DNA of 64,000 nucleotides from Candidatus Accumulibacter necessarius (GCA_017302435.1 JAFLDL010000018.1:1-64000); one strand, 5' to 3'; positions 37,496 to 49,676 are shown, numbered from the stretch's first letter. Numbers and translations: made by a program. The notes: generated from the letters alone by a model not told the origin.

Positions 37496-38980
37496 TTATT
37501 GGATCTTGCTGAGGGCGACGTGACGCAGCAACTCATTGACCGAGCTGTGCATGACTTCAGTAAACGGTTGGGGATAAAGACCCATGCCCAGCGCACCGAT
37601 GGCGAAGAGGACGAAAACGAGAAACTCGCGGGCGTTGATGTCGGTCAGATCGGCCACGTGGTGATTGGCCACCGCGCCAAACACCACGCGCTTGTACATC
37701 CACAGGGTGTAAGCAGCACCGACGATCATCGTCGAGGCAGCGGCGAAGGCCACCCAGAAATTGTAATCGACTGCCGCGAGGATGACCATGAACTCGCCGA
37801 CAAAGCCGGAGGTCGCCGGAAGGCCGGCGTTGGCCATGGCAAAAAGCATGAAGAAGGCGGCAAATTTGGGCATCGTATTGACCACGCCGCCGTAGTCGGC
37901 AATCTGACGCGAATGCGCGCGGTCATACATGACGCCAATAGCGAAAAACATCGCGCCCGATACGAAACCGTGCGAGATCATCTGGACCAAGGCGCCTTCG
38001 ATCCCCATCGCGCTGAACATGAAGAAACCGAGCGTGACAAAACCCATATGGGCAATCGACGAATAGGCAACCAGCTTCTTCATGTCCTCCTGGACCAGAG
38101 CGACAAATCCGATATAGATTATTGCGATGAGTGACAGTGCAATGACCAGGCCAGAAAGCTCATGCGAGGCATCCGGCGCAATCGGCAGCGAAAAACGGAG
38201 AAAGCCATAGGCGCCAAGCTTCAGCGCGATGGCAGCCAGGACGATGGAGCCGCCAGTCGGCGCCTCAACGTGTGCGTCGGGCAACCAGGTATGCACCGGC
38301 CACATCGGCACCTTGACAGCGAAGGCAACCAGAAAGGCCAGGAACAGCCAGGTCTGGGCGCTCATCCCGATAGGCAGCTGGTGCCAGTCAAGGATCGCGA
38401 AGCTGCCACCCGAGTTGATGAACAGGTAAAGCAGCGCGAGCAGAAAGAGAAGCGAACCAAAGAGCGTAAAGAGAAAGAACTTGAACGCCGCGTAGACACG
38501 GTTGGGGCCACCCCAGATACCGATGATCAGATATAGCGGGATCAATGAGGCCTCAAAGAACACGTAGAAAAGGACGCCGTCAAGGGCCGAGAAAATGCCG
38601 TTCAACAGGCCAGACATGATCAGAAAGCCCGCATTGTACTGCGCGACCTTATTGTCGATGACCTGCCAGCCAGCCAGGACAACGGTGACCGTGATGAAGC
38701 TGTTGAGGATTACGAAGGGCATCGAAATGCCGTCAACGCCCAGATGGTAGTTGACGTTGAAACGGGGGATCCAGGTGGCAAGCTCGACGAACTGCATCGC
38801 CGGGGTGCGCATGTCAAAACCCGTGTACAGCGGGATCGTCACCAGCAGGCCCGCAACGGCACCAATCAGCGACAGCATCCTTGCCAGCGGTGCATTGCGA
38901 TCGGAGCCCGTAGCCAGAACAACGAAACCGGCGAGAATCGGAACCCAGATGGCAAGAGAGAGAAGCGGCGTGCCTGACAT
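37496..38980 (-). CDS. nuoM: NADH-quinone oxidoreductase subunit M
   Basis: 494 residues, about 14 membrane helices, antiporter-like. Key features: YVFFEASLIPLYLIIGIWGG with the conserved membrane Glu, AFAVKVPMWPVHTWLPDAHVEAPTGGS, and KKLVAYSSIAHMGFVTLG. It forms one of the three proton channels of the complex I membrane arm. It lies between nuoL (23 bases upstream) and nuoN (12 bases downstream). Confidence 0.95.
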   Translation of the reverse strand: MSGTPLLSLAIWVPILAGFVVLATGSDRNAPLARMLSLIGAVAGLLVTIPLYTGFDMRTPAMQFVELATWIPRFNVNYHLGVDGISMPFVILNSFITVTVVLAGWQVIDNKVAQYNAGFLIMSGLLNGIFSALDGVLFYVFFEASLIPLYLIIGIWGGPNRVYAAFKFFLFTLFGSLLFLLALLYLFINSGGSFAILDWHQLPIGMSAQTWLFLAFLVAFAVKVPMWPVHTWLPDAHVEAPTGGSIVLAAIALKLGAYGFLRFSLPIAPDASHELSGLVIALSLIAIIYIGFVALVQEDMKKLVAYSSIAHMGFVTLGFFMFSAMGIEGALVQMISHGFVSGAMFFAIGVMYDRAHSRQIADYGGVVNTMPKFAAFFMLFAMANAGLPATSGFVGEFMVILAAVDYNFWVAFAAASTMIVGAAYTLWMYKRVVFGAVANHHVADLTDINAREFLVFVLFAIGALGMGLYPQPFTEVMHSSVNELLRHVALSKIQ

Positions 38981-39003
38981 ATCGTTCCCAGTCTTTCTCT
39001 AGC

Positions 39004-41094
39004 TCAGGCGCGCGTGACCCAAAGGGTCATCAAGACGAACACGCCAATAATCATCGTAAAAGCGTAGTGGTAGATGTGGCCGGTCTGGAACAAGCGAACC
39101 ACGGTCGCAAACCAACCCACGAAACGTGCGGAGCCGTTGACGATGATGCCGTCAATCAGGCCAGCGTCGCCACCCTTCCAGAGGCCCCGCCCAAGCAGGC
39201 GCGCGCCTGCGGCAAAGAACACCTCGTTGAACTTGTCAAAGTAGTACTTGTTTTCCAGGAGCGAATAAAGCCAACCGGAACGGGCCTTGATCGCTTCCGG
39301 GATATCCGGGCGTTTCATGTAGAAGAACCAGGACAGCGCCACGCCCGTGAATGCCAGCCAGAACACTGGCGTGGTAAGCGCGTGCGTAGCCATTGCGAAC
39401 GCACCGTGGAAATGGGTTGCGAGTTCGGTCATGACCGGATGTGCTTCGGCATCGACGACGATGGCGTCCTTGAAGAAGTTGCCAAACAGCATGGGGCCAA
39501 TCCCGATGTAGCCGATGATCACCGAGGGAATGGCCAGCATGATCAGGGGCAGCGTTACCACCCACGGCGTCTCATGCGGCTTCTCACCCGGAGCAAGACC
39601 GTGAGGATGTTCATCATGCGCATCGTCCGCATGGTGATCCTGGTCCGCATGCGAACCATCGGGCTCGGCATGCTTCTCTGCCTTCGAGTGTGCAGCATGG
39701 TCTTCGTGGTGTGGCGCCGCAAGACCGAAACGCTCCGCGCCGTGAAACACCAGGAAATACATCCGGAACGAATAGAAAGCGGTAACAAAGACTCCCGCCA
39801 TTACCGCAAAGTAGGCGAATCCGGCGCCCGGGATATGCGAAAGCGCAACCGCCTCGATAATTGAATCCTTGGAATAGAAGCCAGCGAAAAATGGTGTGCC
39901 GATCAGCGCCAGCGAACCGATCAGGGAGGTGATCCAGGTAATCGGCATGTACTTGCGCAGGCCACCCATGTTACGAATGTCCTGATCGTGGTGCATGCCG
40001 ATGATCACCGAACCGGCGGCGAGGAAGAGCAGCGCCTTGAAAAAGGCATGTGTCATCAAGTGGAAGATGGCGACCGAATAGGCCGAAGCACCGAGGGCGA
40101 CCGTCATGTAGCCGAGTTGTGACAGCGTCGAATAGGCCACCACCCGCTTGATGTCATTCTGGATGATGCCGAGGAAACCCATGAACAGCGCGGTGATCGA
40201 ACCGATGATGATGACGAAGGATAGCGCCGTGTCGGACAGCTCGAAGAGCGGCGACATGCGCGCGACCATGAAGATGCCGGCGGTGACCATCGTGGCAGCG
40301 TGGATCAGCGCCGAGATCGGGGTCGGACCTTCCATCGAGTCGGGCAGCCAGACATGCAGGGGAACCTGCGCCGACTTGCCCATCGCTCCGATGAACAGCA
40401 GAATGCAGATCGCCGTCATCAGCGCGACCCCCTCGCCTTCGCCAAACAGCGCAAGCCGGGTATCGGCGGCCAGTTCCGGCGCCTTGGCGAAAACGGCGGC
40501 GTAATCGAGCGTGCCGAAGTGGGCCAGCACCAGGCCAATGCCCAGGATGAAGCCGAAGTCACCCACCCGGTTGACCAGGAAGGCCTTGAGGTTGGCAAAG
40601 ATCGCCGTCGGCCGGGTATACCAGAAGCCGATCAGCAGGTACGAAACCAGGCCGACAGCCTCCCACCCGAAGAACAACTGCATGAAGTTGTTGCTCATCA
40701 CGAGCATCAACATGGAGAAGGTGAACAGGGAGATGTAGCTGAAGAAGCGGTTGTAGCCGGGATCGTCCTGCATGTAGCCGATGGTGTAGATATGCACCAT
40801 CAACGACACCGAGGTGACGACCAGCATCATCGTCACCGTCAGCTGATCGATCAGAAAACCAACCTCGAAATGGTAGTCGCCCGAGGTCAGCCACTGGTAA
40901 ACCGGTCCGTTGTAGGTGTTGCCGGCCATCACGTCCCTGAAGATCACATACGACGCGATGCAGGCGATCGCCACTCCGGCGATGGTCACCGTATGCGCTA
41001 CCCAGCGCGGGATCACGCGACAGAACAGACCTGCAATGATGGCACCGACGAGCGGCGCCACTGGAACCAGCAGGTAGAGCTTTTGCATTTCCAT
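39004..41094 (-). CDS. nuoL: NADH-quinone oxidoreductase subunit L
   Basis: 696 residues. Antiporter core: FFGWEAVGLVSYLLIGFW, AMGKSAQVPLHVWLPDSMEGPTPISALIHAATMVTAG, and KRVVAYSTLSQLGYM; the long lateral helix lies at the C-terminus. A loop near 39560-39720 is exceptionally rich in His and Asp/Glu. Start ATG 41094 lies two bases after the nuoK stop; a TTG at 41100 overlapping nuoK is less likely. Confidence 0.95.
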   Translation of the reverse strand: MEMQKLYLLVPVAPLVGAIIAGLFCRVIPRWVAHTVTIAGVAIACIASYVIFRDVMAGNTYNGPVYQWLTSGDYHFEVGFLIDQLTVTMMLVVTSVSLMVHIYTIGYMQDDPGYNRFFSYISLFTFSMLMLVMSNNFMQLFFGWEAVGLVSYLLIGFWYTRPTAIFANLKAFLVNRVGDFGFILGIGLVLAHFGTLDYAAVFAKAPELAADTRLALFGEGEGVALMTAICILLFIGAMGKSAQVPLHVWLPDSMEGPTPISALIHAATMVTAGIFMVARMSPLFELSDTALSFVIIIGSITALFMGFLGIIQNDIKRVVAYSTLSQLGYMTVALGASAYSVAIFHLMTHAFFKALLFLAAGSVIIGMHHDQDIRNMGGLRKYMPITWITSLIGSLALIGTPFFAGFYSKDSIIEAVALSHIPGAGFAYFAVMAGVFVTAFYSFRMYFLVFHGAERFGLAAPHHEDHAAHSKAEKHAEPDGSHADQDHHADDAHDEHPHGLAPGEKPHETPWVVTLPLIMLAIPSVIIGYIGIGPMLFGNFFKDAIVVDAEAHPVMTELATHFHGAFAMATHALTTPVFWLAFTGVALSWFFYMKRPDIPEAIKARSGWLYSLLENKYYFDKFNEVFFAAGARLLGRGLWKGGDAGLIDGIIVNGSARFVGWFATVVRLFQTGHIYHYAFTMIIGVFVLMTLWVTRA

Positions 41095-41096
41095 GT

Positions 41097-41402
41097 TCAA
41101 CCCTTCAGGCTGTCCAGATCATCCACGTGGATGGTCTTCAGGTTGCGGAACAGCGCCACGAGAATCGCCAGCCCGATTGCCGACTCGGCAGCGGCAACGG
41201 TCAGGATGAAGAAGACAAACACCTGCCCGGCAAGATCCTGCAAGTAGTGGGAGAAGGCGATGAAATTCAGATTCACCGCCAGCAGCATCAGCTCGATCGA
41301 CATCAGTATGATGATGAGGTTCTTGCGGTTGAGGAAGATGCCGACGACGCTGATCGCGAACAGGATCGCGCCCAGGATCAAAAAATGGGACAGTGTAAGC
41401 AA
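41097..41402 (-). CDS. nuoK: NADH-quinone oxidoreductase subunit K
   Basis: 101 residues, three membrane helices. Conserved [27 protein letters not shown] contains the membrane glutamates of the NuoK proton path. The start is TTG 41402, supported by GGGAGG six bases upstream and by family-like sequence from the first residue; no ATG or GTG is available nearby. It is separated from nuoJ by 91 bases, the largest gap in the operon. Confidence 0.94.
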   Translation of the reverse strand: MLTLSHFLILGAILFAISVVGIFLNRKNLIIILMSIELMLLAVNLNFIAFSHYLQDLAGQVFVFFILTVAAAESAIGLAILVALFRNLKTIHVDDLDSLKG

Positions 41403-41493
41403 GGTGCCTCCCTGATTCCTTCTGCATGAGGTGGGGCGTCGCCGCCGCCACTCCGTCTTATTCTGAGTCTTGGTGATTGCCTCGAACGCGTCC

Positions 41494-42096
41494 TCAGTCG
41501 CTCTTCTCGGCGGGCATCTGCAGCACGCGTACGCGATCCCCGGCTTTGACGAAAACCTGCTGGCTGGGGCTGACCGACTTGTTCTTCCGCTTCCCGCGCT
41601 GGGTCAGCGCTACGGCGGCGATAATCCCCACAAGAAGAATCACCGAGGCCAACTCGAAGGGATAGACGTACTCGGTGAATAGCAGTCGCCCGACTGCCTG
41701 CACATTGCTGTATTCGGCACTAGACTGGGGGACTGAATTCTCGAACAGCCCAAGGTAATTCCCGCCAAGAACAAGTCCCATTTCGGCGACCATCAGTAAC
41801 GCGATGATCGAACCAAGCGGCAAATAGCTCCAGAACCCTTCGCGCAGACGATCCAGATTGATGTCCAGCATCATGACCACGAACAGAAAGAGAACCATCA
41901 CCGCGCCAACGTAGACCAGCACTAGTGCGATGGCCAGGAACTCGGCCTGCAACAACATCCAGACACCGCTCGCAGTAAAGAATGCGAGCACCAGGAACAG
42001 CGCGGCGTGCACCGGGTTGCGTGCAGTGATCACGCGCAGCCCGGCAAATACCAGAATTGCCGAGAGAAAGTAGAAAACGAAAGTCTTGAATTCCAT
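41494..42096 (-). CDS. nuoJ: NADH-quinone oxidoreductase subunit J
   Basis: 200 residues, five membrane helices, including [51 protein letters not shown], the NuoJ core with its characteristic helix irregularity. It couples quinone chemistry to the membrane channels. The C-terminal ~35 residues are charged and variable. It starts 12 bases after nuoI. Confidence 0.94.
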   Translation of the reverse strand: MEFKTFVFYFLSAILVFAGLRVITARNPVHAALFLVLAFFTASGVWMLLQAEFLAIALVLVYVGAVMVLFLFVVMMLDINLDRLREGFWSYLPLGSIIALLMVAEMGLVLGGNYLGLFENSVPQSSAEYSNVQAVGRLLFTEYVYPFELASVILLVGIIAAVALTQRGKRKNKSVSPSQQVFVKAGDRVRVLQMPAEKSD

Positions 42097-42108
42097 CGCG
42101 TCGGCCTG

Positions 42109-42597
42109 TCAGCGATACTTCGAGTCGAGTTCGCGGTCTGCTGCGATCTGCGCTTCGTAGCGGTCGCCATTGGCCAGCAACATCGGCTTGGTGTAGTAGA
42201 GGTCACCACGCGTTTCCCCGTGGTACTCGTAGATCCGCGTTTCAACGATGGCGTCGACCGGGCAGGCCTCTTCACAGAAACCGCAAAAGATGCATTTCGT
42301 CAAATCAATGTCGTAACGCGTCGTGCGGCGCGAACCGTCATCACGCTGATCCGATTCGATGGTAATTGCCAGCGCCGGGCAGACCGCCTCGCACAACTTG
42401 CACGCGATGCACCGCTCCTCGCCGTTCGGATAGCGTCGCAACGCGTGGAGGCCACGGAAGCGAAAGCTCTGCGGTGTCTTTTCTTCCGGATACTGGACGG
42501 TGATCTTGCGGGCAAACATGTAGCGCCCGGTGACCGACATCCCCTTGAACAGTTCCTTGAGCAGGAGACTGTTGAAAATTTCCTTCATCGAACCCAT
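42109..42597 (-). CDS. nuoI: NADH-quinone oxidoreductase subunit I (2 x [4Fe-4S])
   Basis: 162 residues. Two ferredoxin motifs, [12 protein letters not shown] and [12 protein letters not shown], bind clusters N6a and N6b that pass electrons towards Nuo[19 protein letters not shown] and YDIDLTKC are typical of betaproteobacterial NuoI. The start may be ATG 42597 or ATG 42588 ([10 protein letters not shown]). Confidence 0.95.
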   Translation of the reverse strand: MGSMKEIFNSLLLKELFKGMSVTGRYMFARKITVQYPEEKTPQSFRFRGLHALRRYPNGEERCIACKLCEAVCPALAITIESDQRDDGSRRTTRYDIDLTKCIFCGFCEEACPVDAIVETRIYEYHGETRGDLYYTKPMLLANGDRYEAQIAADRELDSKYR

Positions 42598-42607
42598 GGC
42601 TAGCCTC

Positions 42608-43660
42608 TCATTTCCAGATGTTCAGCGGCGACATCATCCAGCAGCCGACGACGACGAGCCAGATCAGGCACAATGGGATGAACACCTTCCAGCCAAGACG
42701 CATGATCTGGTCGTAGCGATAGCGGGGAAACGTGGCGCGAATCCAGAGGAAAAAGAACAGCACTGCGGAGATTTTCAGGAAGAGCCACAGGATGCCGTCC
42801 GGCAGGAAGCCGATCGGCGACAGCCAGCCGCCGAGGAACAGAATCGATGTCAGCGTCGACACCAGGATCATGTTCGCGTATTCGGCAAGGAAGAAGACCG
42901 CAAAAGCCATTCCGGAGTACTCAACGTGGAAACCCACTATTTCGGACTCGCCCTCCGCCATGTCGAACGGCGCCCGGTTGGTCTCGGCAACGATCGACAC
43001 CAGATAGACGACAAACATTGGCAGCAGCGGCAGCCAGTTCCACGAGAGGAACCCGAGCCCCTTGTCGGCAAAGTAGCCCTGGCCCTGGCCCCTCACGATA
43101 TCCCCGAGGTTGAGGCTGTTTGAAACCATCAGCACCACCACCAGCGCCAACCCCATGGCCACTTCGTACGAAATCATCTGCGCCGCAGAACGCATGCCGC
43201 CAAGGAAGGCGTATTTCGAATTCGACGCCCAGCCGGAAAGGATGATCCCATAGACACCGATCGACGTGATTGACATGATGTAGAGCAGGCTGGCGTTAAC
43301 ATTCGCCAGCACCAGCGTATCGTTGAACGGCACCACTGCCCAGGCGGCCAGCGCCGGTGCAAAGGCGAACATCGGCGCGATCAGGAAAACGCCCTTGTCG
43401 GATCCGGTCGGGATCACGACCTCCTTCAGCAACAGCTTGAGCCCATCGGCGATCGGTTGAATCAGTCCCCAAGGCCCGACACGGTTCGGTCCGATACGTA
43501 CCTGCATCCAGCCGATGACCTTGCGTTCCCAGAACGTCAGGTAGGCAACGGCAAGCAGAAGCGGCGCGATGATCAGAACAATCTTGAGCAGTGTCCATAC
43601 CAAAGGAAAAGCCGACCCGAAAAGTCCCTTTAACAGTTCCTGCAGCGCATCGACCATCAT
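42608..43660 (-). CDS. nuoH: NADH-quinone oxidoreductase subunit H
   Basis: 350 residues, eight membrane helices. It forms much of the quinone chamber: [52 protein letters not shown] (acidic loop) and [20 protein letters not shown]. Its start overlaps the nuoG stop by four bases (ATGA), so the two are translationally coupled. Confidence 0.95.
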   Translation of the reverse strand: MMVDALQELLKGLFGSAFPLVWTLLKIVLIIAPLLLAVAYLTFWERKVIGWMQVRIGPNRVGPWGLIQPIADGLKLLLKEVVIPTGSDKGVFLIAPMFAFAPALAAWAVVPFNDTLVLANVNASLLYIMSITSIGVYGIILSGWASNSKYAFLGGMRSAAQMISYEVAMGLALVVVLMVSNSLNLGDIVRGQGQGYFADKGLGFLSWNWLPLLPMFVVYLVSIVAETNRAPFDMAEGESEIVGFHVEYSGMAFAVFFLAEYANMILVSTLTSILFLGGWLSPIGFLPDGILWLFLKISAVLFFFLWIRATFPRYRYDQIMRLGWKVFIPLCLIWLVVVGCWMMSPLNIWK

Positions 43661-45984
43661 GCACGCTCCACGTTGATCGCACTGAACATGTCACCCAGCG
43701 CTGCCGTCGAAACATGTGCTGCGGCGATTCGAAGGCAGGCCGCGGGCACGGCCTCGTCCACCCGTACCGTGAGAACAGCCTCGCCGCTCGCCTGCCAGAC
43801 CCGCACCGTGGCGCCATCGGTGAGACCAAGCGCCTGCAAGGTTTGCCCACCCATTCGCGCGGTCGGCGCAACGGCATCGTGCGTTTTCTGAAGTGCCGGA
43901 GCACGCCGCGCGAGGGGGTCAGCAAAATAGATCGGCACATCAGCCACGCGCTGCAGAAAACCGACCGCAGCAGGCAGAGACAAAGGCACGCCGTTGATGC
44001 TGTTGTTCAGACCATCGACAAAGCCTTCACCCGCCGGAACGATCTCGTCGCGTACCTGCTCGCTCGAGTCCTGGTCAAAACCGGGCAGCCCCAGCAGATT
44101 CCCCAACACGCGCAAAACCTTCCAGGCTGGACGCGAATCACCGAGGGGACGAACGACACCGTTGAAGCTTTGAAGACGGCCCTCGGTGTTTACAAAGGAG
44201 CCTGAGGTTTCGGTAAAAGGCGCGATCGGCAGCAGGACATCGGCGTAGTCACGCGCAGCACCATCGCTGAAAGACGTCAGCGAAACCACCAGTGCCGCCC
44301 CCTTGAGCGCTGCAACCGCCTGTTGCGGGTGATGGCAATCCAGTTCGGGCTCGACGCCGAGCAGGATGTAGGCTTTGCGCGGCTGGGCAAACATTTCGTA
44401 AGCGTTGAGCGCGGTCGGAAAGGCCTTCGCCACGTAACCGCCGACACTGTTCGCTGCTTCGCCGATGAAGCCGCAACTGGCCCCGGTCAGCCGGGCAAGT
44501 TCGCTTGCCAGGGCGTGCAGTTGGGCCGCATGCGGATTCTGTTCGGCAGCGTTACCCAGAAAGATCGCCCGCTTGTTACCCTCGAGCAGGCTCCTGGCAA
44601 TTGATTCGCTGGTCGGGCAGGGTTTGACGGCTTCGAGTCCCGCAGGCACCGCCTCGCCCTTGAGTTGAGCAACCGCCTTGACAACCGCCGCCAGCGCAAG
44701 CGGCAGTTCAGCAGGAGAGACCGTCACTTGCGCGTGCAACTTGATGAGCGGATCGTCACCACTCACCGAAAGCAGGCTGACCTTGCCCCACTTCTTGGCA
44801 AGCTGACGCAGACGTTGGGCGAACAGGGGATGGTCCTTGCGCAAGAAACTGCCAACCACGACTGCCGCGTCGAGATCCTTGATTTCGGACAGTTTCAGGC
44901 CGAGCCACGGCACACCGCCAAGCTTGCTATCGGCCGAAAAATCACGTCGCCGCGGCCGGAAGTCGATGTTGCCTGAGCCAAGCCCACGAGTCAGCTTCTG
45001 CAGCAGATACAGCTCTTCGAGCGTCGCCTGCGGTGATGCCAGAGCCGCCAGCGATTCGGCGCCGCTGTTGCTGACGACGTCCTTGAGCGCATGCGAGACA
45101 TAGTCAAGTGCGACGTTCCAATCGACTTCGCGCAGCGCGCCGTCCACCCGAACCATCGGCTTCCGCAGCCTGGCCGGCGAATTAAGCGCTTCGTACGAGA
45201 AGCGCTCCTTGTCCGAGATCCAGCACTCGTTGATGTCCTCGTTGTCGCGGGGGAGAATACGCAGCACGACATTGTTCTTGACCTGCGCGGTCAGGTTGGC
45301 GCCGATACTGTCGTGCGGGCTGATCGACTTGCGCCGCGACAGCTCCCAACTGCGGGCCGAATAGCGGAAGGGTTTGGAGGTCAACGCACCCACCGGGCAG
45401 AGATCGATCATGTTGCCCGACAGCTCTGAATCGACTGACCGGCCGACGAAGGTCGTTATCTCCGAGTGCATGTTGCGACTGGCCATGCCGAGTTCCATCA
45501 CCCCGGCAATCTCCTGCCCAAAGCGAACACAGCGAGTACAGTGGATGCACCGGGCCATCTCCTGCATCGAGATCAGCGGACCGACGTCCTTGTGAAAGAC
45601 GACCCGCTTGTCTTCATGAAAGCGGGAGGCACTGCCACCGTAGCCGACCGCCAAATCCTGCAACTGGCATTCGCCACCCTGATCGCAGATTGGGCAGTCG
45701 AGCGGGTGGTTGATCAGCAGGAACTCCATCACGCCCTTCTGGGCCTTGACTGCCAGCTCCGAATGCGTAAACACCCGCATGCCGTTGGTCACCGGTGTTG
45801 CGCAGGCCGGCAGCGGCTTCGGCGCTTTCTCGACCTGCACCAGGCACATGCGACAGTTGGCGGCGATCGAAAGCTTCTTGTGATAACAGAAATGCGGAAT
45901 ATAGGCACCAAGCTGCTGCGCGGCATCCATGATGGTACTGCCGTCAGGCACATGGGCCACCTTGCCGTCGATTTCGATTTCCAT
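43657..45984 (-). CDS. nuoG: NADH-quinone oxidoreductase subunit G
   Basis: 775 residues. The N-terminal [2Fe-2S] domain ([17 protein letters not shown], with its last Cys in PACATPV) is followed by a His-Cys3 4Fe-4S site ([14 protein letters not shown]) and a second 4Fe-4S motif ([13 protein letters not shown]). The remainder is a molybdopterin-oxidoreductase-like domain without cofactor. It is the long electron wire of the peripheral arm. It starts 11 bases after nuoF. Confidence 0.95.
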   Translation of the reverse strand: MEIEIDGKVAHVPDGSTIMDAAQQLGAYIPHFCYHKKLSIAANCRMCLVQVEKAPKPLPACATPVTNGMRVFTHSELAVKAQKGVMEFLLINHPLDCPICDQGGECQLQDLAVGYGGSASRFHEDKRVVFHKDVGPLISMQEMARCIHCTRCVRFGQEIAGVMELGMASRNMHSEITTFVGRSVDSELSGNMIDLCPVGALTSKPFRYSARSWELSRRKSISPHDSIGANLTAQVKNNVVLRILPRDNEDINECWISDKERFSYEALNSPARLRKPMVRVDGALREVDWNVALDYVSHALKDVVSNSGAESLAALASPQATLEELYLLQKLTRGLGSGNIDFRPRRRDFSADSKLGGVPWLGLKLSEIKDLDAAVVVGSFLRKDHPLFAQRLRQLAKKWGKVSLLSVSGDDPLIKLHAQVTVSPAELPLALAAVVKAVAQLKGEAVPAGLEAVKPCPTSESIARSLLEGNKRAIFLGNAAEQNPHAAQLHALASELARLTGASCGFIGEAANSVGGYVAKAFPTALNAYEMFAQPRKAYILLGVEPELDCHHPQQAVAALKGAALVVSLTSFSDGAARDYADVLLPIAPFTETSGSFVNTEGRLQSFNGVVRPLGDSRPAWKVLRVLGNLLGLPGFDQDSSEQVRDEIVPAGEGFVDGLNNSINGVPLSLPAAVGFLQRVADVPIYFADPLARRAPALQKTHDAVAPTARMGGQTLQALGLTDGATVRVWQASGEAVLTVRVDEAVPAACLRIAAAHVSTAALGDMFSAINVERA

Positions 45985-45995
45985 CGTCTCGTACC

Positions 45996-47324
45996 CTAAA
46001 CCGTTGCCGTAAAGAAGCCACTGCCGGCGCGCTGGACATCAACGGGCACGAGGCACTTCCTGTGTTCGATGTGGTACGCGAACTCGTCGCGAAAATGCTT
46101 GATGAAGCTCTGTACCGGCATGGATGCGGCGTCGCCAAGCGCGCAAATGGTGCGACCCATGATGTTCGTGGTGACGCTCGAGAGCAGATCAAGGTCATCG
46201 GGGCGACCTTTTCCGTGCTCGATTCGGTGCACCACCTTGTACAGCCAACTTGTGCCTTCGCGGCAGGGGGTGCATTGTCCACACGACTCTTCGTAGTAGA
46301 AGAATGAGAGCCGCTCGAGCGCTTTCACCATGCAGGTCGTCTCGTCCATGACGATGACCGCGCCGGACCCCAGCATCGAACCAGCCTTGCTGATCGAATC
46401 GTAGTCCATGGTGCAGTCCATCATCGCGGCAGCCGGCACCACCGGCGCTGACGACCCCCCTGGAATGCAGGCCTTCAGTTGCCGGCCACCGCGCATGCCA
46501 CCCGCCATTTCCAGAAGGGTGGCGAAAGGCGTCCCGAGGGGAATCTCGTAGTTACCGGGCCGATTGACGTGCCCCGAAACCGAGAACAGCTTGGTCCCGC
46601 CGTTGTTCGCCTTGCCCGCTTCGAGATAGGTCTCGCCGCCCAGGTTGATGATGTAAGGTATCGAGGCAAAGGTTTCGGTGTTGTTTATCGTCGTCGGTTT
46701 GCCGTAGAGGCCGAACGAGGCAGGAAAAGGTGGCTTGAACCGGGGCTGTCCCTTCTTGCCTTCGATCGACTCCAGCAGTGCCGTTTCTTCACCACAGATA
46801 TAGGCGCCGTAGCCGTGATGCGCAAAGAGATCGAAGTTGAAACCCGAACCCAGGAGGTCAGAACCGAGAAAACCAGCCGCCCGTGCTTCATCCAGCGCTT
46901 CCTCGAAGCGCTGATAGATCTCCCACACTTCGCCATGGATGTAGTTATAGCCACGCGCAGCGCCCATCGCATAGGCGGCGATCGCCATCCCTTCGATCAC
47001 CGAATGCGGGTTGTAGCGCAGAATATCGCGATCCTTGAAGGTGCCGGGTTCGCCTTCGTCCGAATTGCAGACGACGTACTTGTCGCCCGGGAACGAGCGG
47101 GGCATGAAACTCCACTTGAGGCCGGTTGGAAACCCCGCGCCACCCCGACCGCGCAGAACCGATTTCTTGACCTCGTTGATCACGTCGCCCTGCGGCAGCT
47201 TTTCTTCAAGAATGCGCCGCAGCGCCGTATAGCCGCCACGTTTGACGTAATCTGCCAAGCGCCAGGCATTGTCGCCATCCAGACCGACGCTGAGCATCGG
47301 GTTGAGTGCACCGAGGATCGCCAT
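45996..47324 (-). CDS. nuoF: NADH-quinone oxidoreductase subunit F (NADH/FMN site)
   Basis: 442 residues. The FMN/NADH fold shows [19 protein letters not shown] and [16 protein letters not shown], followed by [18 protein letters not shown]. The 4Fe-4S N3 motif is [15 protein letters not shown] 47324 overlaps the nuoE stop (TAATG). It oxidises NADH and passes electrons to the cluster chain. Confidence 0.95.
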   Translation of the reverse strand: MAILGALNPMLSVGLDGDNAWRLADYVKRGGYTALRRILEEKLPQGDVINEVKKSVLRGRGGAGFPTGLKWSFMPRSFPGDKYVVCNSDEGEPGTFKDRDILRYNPHSVIEGMAIAAYAMGAARGYNYIHGEVWEIYQRFEEALDEARAAGFLGSDLLGSGFNFDLFAHHGYGAYICGEETALLESIEGKKGQPRFKPPFPASFGLYGKPTTINNTETFASIPYIINLGGETYLEAGKANNGGTKLFSVSGHVNRPGNYEIPLGTPFATLLEMAGGMRGGRQLKACIPGGSSAPVVPAAAMMDCTMDYDSISKAGSMLGSGAVIVMDETTCMVKALERLSFFYYEESCGQCTPCREGTSWLYKVVHRIEHGKGRPDDLDLLSSVTTNIMGRTICALGDAASMPVQSFIKHFRDEFAYHIEHRKCLVPVDVQRAGSGFFTATV

Positions 47325-47797
47325 TACTTGAGCTCCGCCAGCAGTTTGTCGATTTGCTCGGGTTGCATCCAGCTGCACATGCGACGGTTGTTGACGATCA
47401 TCACCGGCGCATCACCGCAGGCGCCCATACACTCACCTTCCTTGAGGGTGATCAGGCCGTCGGGCGTCGTTTCGTTATATCCGATGCCCAACTTTTTCTT
47501 CAGGTAGTCACCGGCATCGACGCCGCCGCTCAGCATGCACGGCAGGTTGGTGCACACCGAGACCTTGTACTTGCCGACCGGTTTCAGGTCATACATGTTA
47601 TAGAAGCTGGCCACCTCGTAGGCGGCAATCGGTTCCATGCCGAGGTAGTTGGCCACCGACTCGATGGCTTCGCTCGACAGCCAGCCCTGCTGTTCCTGCG
47701 CAATGGCAAGGGCCGCCATGACCGCCGACTGCCTTTGGTCAGCCGGGTACTTGGCAATTTCGCGATCAATTCTCGCAAGGGATTCTGAAGTCAGCAT
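47324..47797 (-). CDS. nuoE: NADH-quinone oxidoreductase subunit E ([2Fe-2S])
   Basis: 157 residues, thioredoxin-like with a 2Fe-2S site: CTNLPCML supplies two Cys and [11 protein letters not shown] the other two. It is the off-path N1a cluster of the NADH module. Its start overlaps the nuoD stop (TGATG) and its stop overlaps the nuoF start (TAATG), showing tight translational coupling. Confidence 0.95.
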   Translation of the reverse strand: MLTSESLARIDREIAKYPADQRQSAVMAALAIAQEQQGWLSSEAIESVANYLGMEPIAAYEVASFYNMYDLKPVGKYKVSVCTNLPCMLSGGVDAGDYLKKKLGIGYNETTPDGLITLKEGECMGACGDAPVMIVNNRRMCSWMQPEQIDKLLAELK

Positions 47798-49059
47798 CAG
47801 CGGTCAATCTCGCCAAAAACAACGTCCTGGGAACCTATGATCGTCACCACGTCGGCCAGCATGTGGCCCCGCACCATCTCATCCATGGCCGAAAGGTGCA
47901 CGTAACCCGGAGCGCGGATCTTCAGTCGATATGGCTTGTTGGCCCCGTCCGACATCAGATAGATGCCAAACTCTCCCTTCGGGTGCTCAACCGCTGCATA
48001 GGCTTCGCCCTCGGGTACGTGGATACCTTCGGTGCACAGCTTGAAGTGGTGAATAAGCTCTTCCATGTTTGACTTCATGGCTTCGCGATCCGGTGGCGCA
48101 ACCTTGTGGTTGTCCGACATCACGGGCCCCGGGTTCTGCCGCAGCCAGTCGATACACTGCTTGACGATGCGATTCGACTGCCGCATTTCTTCCATGCGGA
48201 CCAGATAGCGATCGTAGGAATCGCCGGTGACACCCACCGGGATATCGAAGTCCAGCCGGTCATACACTTCGTAGGGCTGCTTCTTGCGCAGATCCCAGGC
48301 AATACCTGAACCGCGCAGCATCGGTCCGCTGAAACCGCGCTGCAAAGCGCGCTCTGGCGAGACGATACCAACGTTCACCAATCGCTGCTTCCAGATCCGG
48401 TTGTCAGTAAGCAGCGTCTCGTACTCGTCGAGCAACTTCGGGAAGCGACTGACAAAATCGTCGAGGAAGTCGAGCAGCGAGCCACTGCGCGCTTCGTTGA
48501 AGGGCTTGATCTGCGCAGCACTCTTCCATTTCGATTCCTGGTACTGCGGCAGGCTGTCAGGCAGATCACGATAGACGCCACCCGGCCGATAATACGCCGC
48601 GTGCATCCGCGCACCCGAGACGGCCTCATAGGCATCGACCAGATCCTCACGCTCGCGGAAAGCGTACAGCACCATGGTCATCGCACCGACGTCGAGACCA
48701 TGACAGCCGACCCAGAGCAGGTGATTGAGGATACGGGTGATTTCGTCAAACATCACCCGAATGTACTGGGCGCGGAGTGGGACCTCGATCTGCAGCAACT
48801 TTTCCACGGCCATGCAATAGGCGTGCTCGTTGCACATCATCGAAACGTAGTCGAGCCGGTCCATGTACGGCAGCGACTGGATCCACGTCTTGTTCTCGGC
48901 CAGCTTTTCGGTCGCGCGATGCAGCAAGCCAATATGTGGATCAGCGCGCATCACCACTTCGCCATCAAGCTCGAGAACCATCCGCAGCACGCCATGTGCT
49001 GCCGGATGCTGCGGTCCGAAGTTCAGGGTAAAGTTGCGAAGTTCAGGCATTTTCGACAT
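47797..49059 (-). CDS. nuoD: NADH-quinone oxidoreductase subunit D (49 kDa)
   Basis: 420 residues. [22 protein letters not shown] contains the quinone-headgroup histidine. [42 protein letters not shown] and the C-terminal [20 protein letters not shown] are diagnostic. The start overlaps nuoC by 17 bases; ATG 49050 is an alternative. It builds the quinone cavity with NuoB. Confidence 0.95.
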   Translation of the reverse strand: MSKMPELRNFTLNFGPQHPAAHGVLRMVLELDGEVVMRADPHIGLLHRATEKLAENKTWIQSLPYMDRLDYVSMMCNEHAYCMAVEKLLQIEVPLRAQYIRVMFDEITRILNHLLWVGCHGLDVGAMTMVLYAFREREDLVDAYEAVSGARMHAAYYRPGGVYRDLPDSLPQYQESKWKSAAQIKPFNEARSGSLLDFLDDFVSRFPKLLDEYETLLTDNRIWKQRLVNVGIVSPERALQRGFSGPMLRGSGIAWDLRKKQPYEVYDRLDFDIPVGVTGDSYDRYLVRMEEMRQSNRIVKQCIDWLRQNPGPVMSDNHKVAPPDREAMKSNMEELIHHFKLCTEGIHVPEGEAYAAVEHPKGEFGIYLMSDGANKPYRLKIRAPGYVHLSAMDEMVRGHMLADVVTIIGSQDVVFGEIDR

Positions 49060-49648
49060 CCCCGTAAGTGGCTTCGCGGACGATCCGCGGCGTCACCTCG
49101 CGCGGCTCGATAGTCACCGGCTGATAGGTCACCCGCTGCTGTTCCGGGTCATAGCGCATTTCGACATAGCCGGAAATCGGGAAATCCTTGCGGAACGGAT
49201 GTCCGACAAAACCATAGTCGGTCAGAATCCGACGCAGGTCTTCGTGGCCCGGGAAAACAATCCCGAACAGGTCGAAAGCCTCGCGCTCGAACCAATTCAC
49301 GCTGTTCCAGACCGAGCTTACGGAAGGCAGAGAAGGAAAATCATCCTCCGGCGCAAAGCAGCGAACGCGCAGTCGCCAGTTCCGAGCAATCGACAGCAGA
49401 TGACTGACGGCGGCAAAGCGCTTGCCCTCTCGGGGCACGTTGGCATAGACCGAATAGTCGATCCCGCAAAGGTCGATCAGCTCTTCGAACGCCAACTCGG
49501 GCTCGTCACGCAGAGTCTGCATCACGGAGAGGTAGTCGGCCGCATCGACCTCGATGGTCACTTCACCGAGCGCGATCTTCAGGGACTTCACTCGATCGCC
49601 GAGATGCTTTTGCAGGTTATGACTAAGCGCTTCCAGCTTGGCGGACAT
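49043..49648 (-). CDS. nuoC: NADH-quinone oxidoreductase subunit C (30 kDa)
   Basis: 201 residues with the 30-kDa signature ERE[34 protein letters not shown], read here as [20 protein letters not shown] and so on. It is encoded separately from nuoD, unlike the enterobacterial NuoCD fusion, which supports a betaproteobacterial origin. Confidence 0.95.
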   Translation of the reverse strand: MSAKLEALSHNLQKHLGDRVKSLKIALGEVTIEVDAADYLSVMQTLRDEPELAFEELIDLCGIDYSVYANVPREGKRFAAVSHLLSIARNWRLRVRCFAPEDDFPSLPSVSSVWNSVNWFEREAFDLFGIVFPGHEDLRRILTDYGFVGHPFRKDFPISGYVEMRYDPEQQRVTYQPVTIEPREVTPRIVREATYGDVENA

Positions 49649-49676
49649 GACTCACTCTCGGTTGGTTTGGGTTTGC

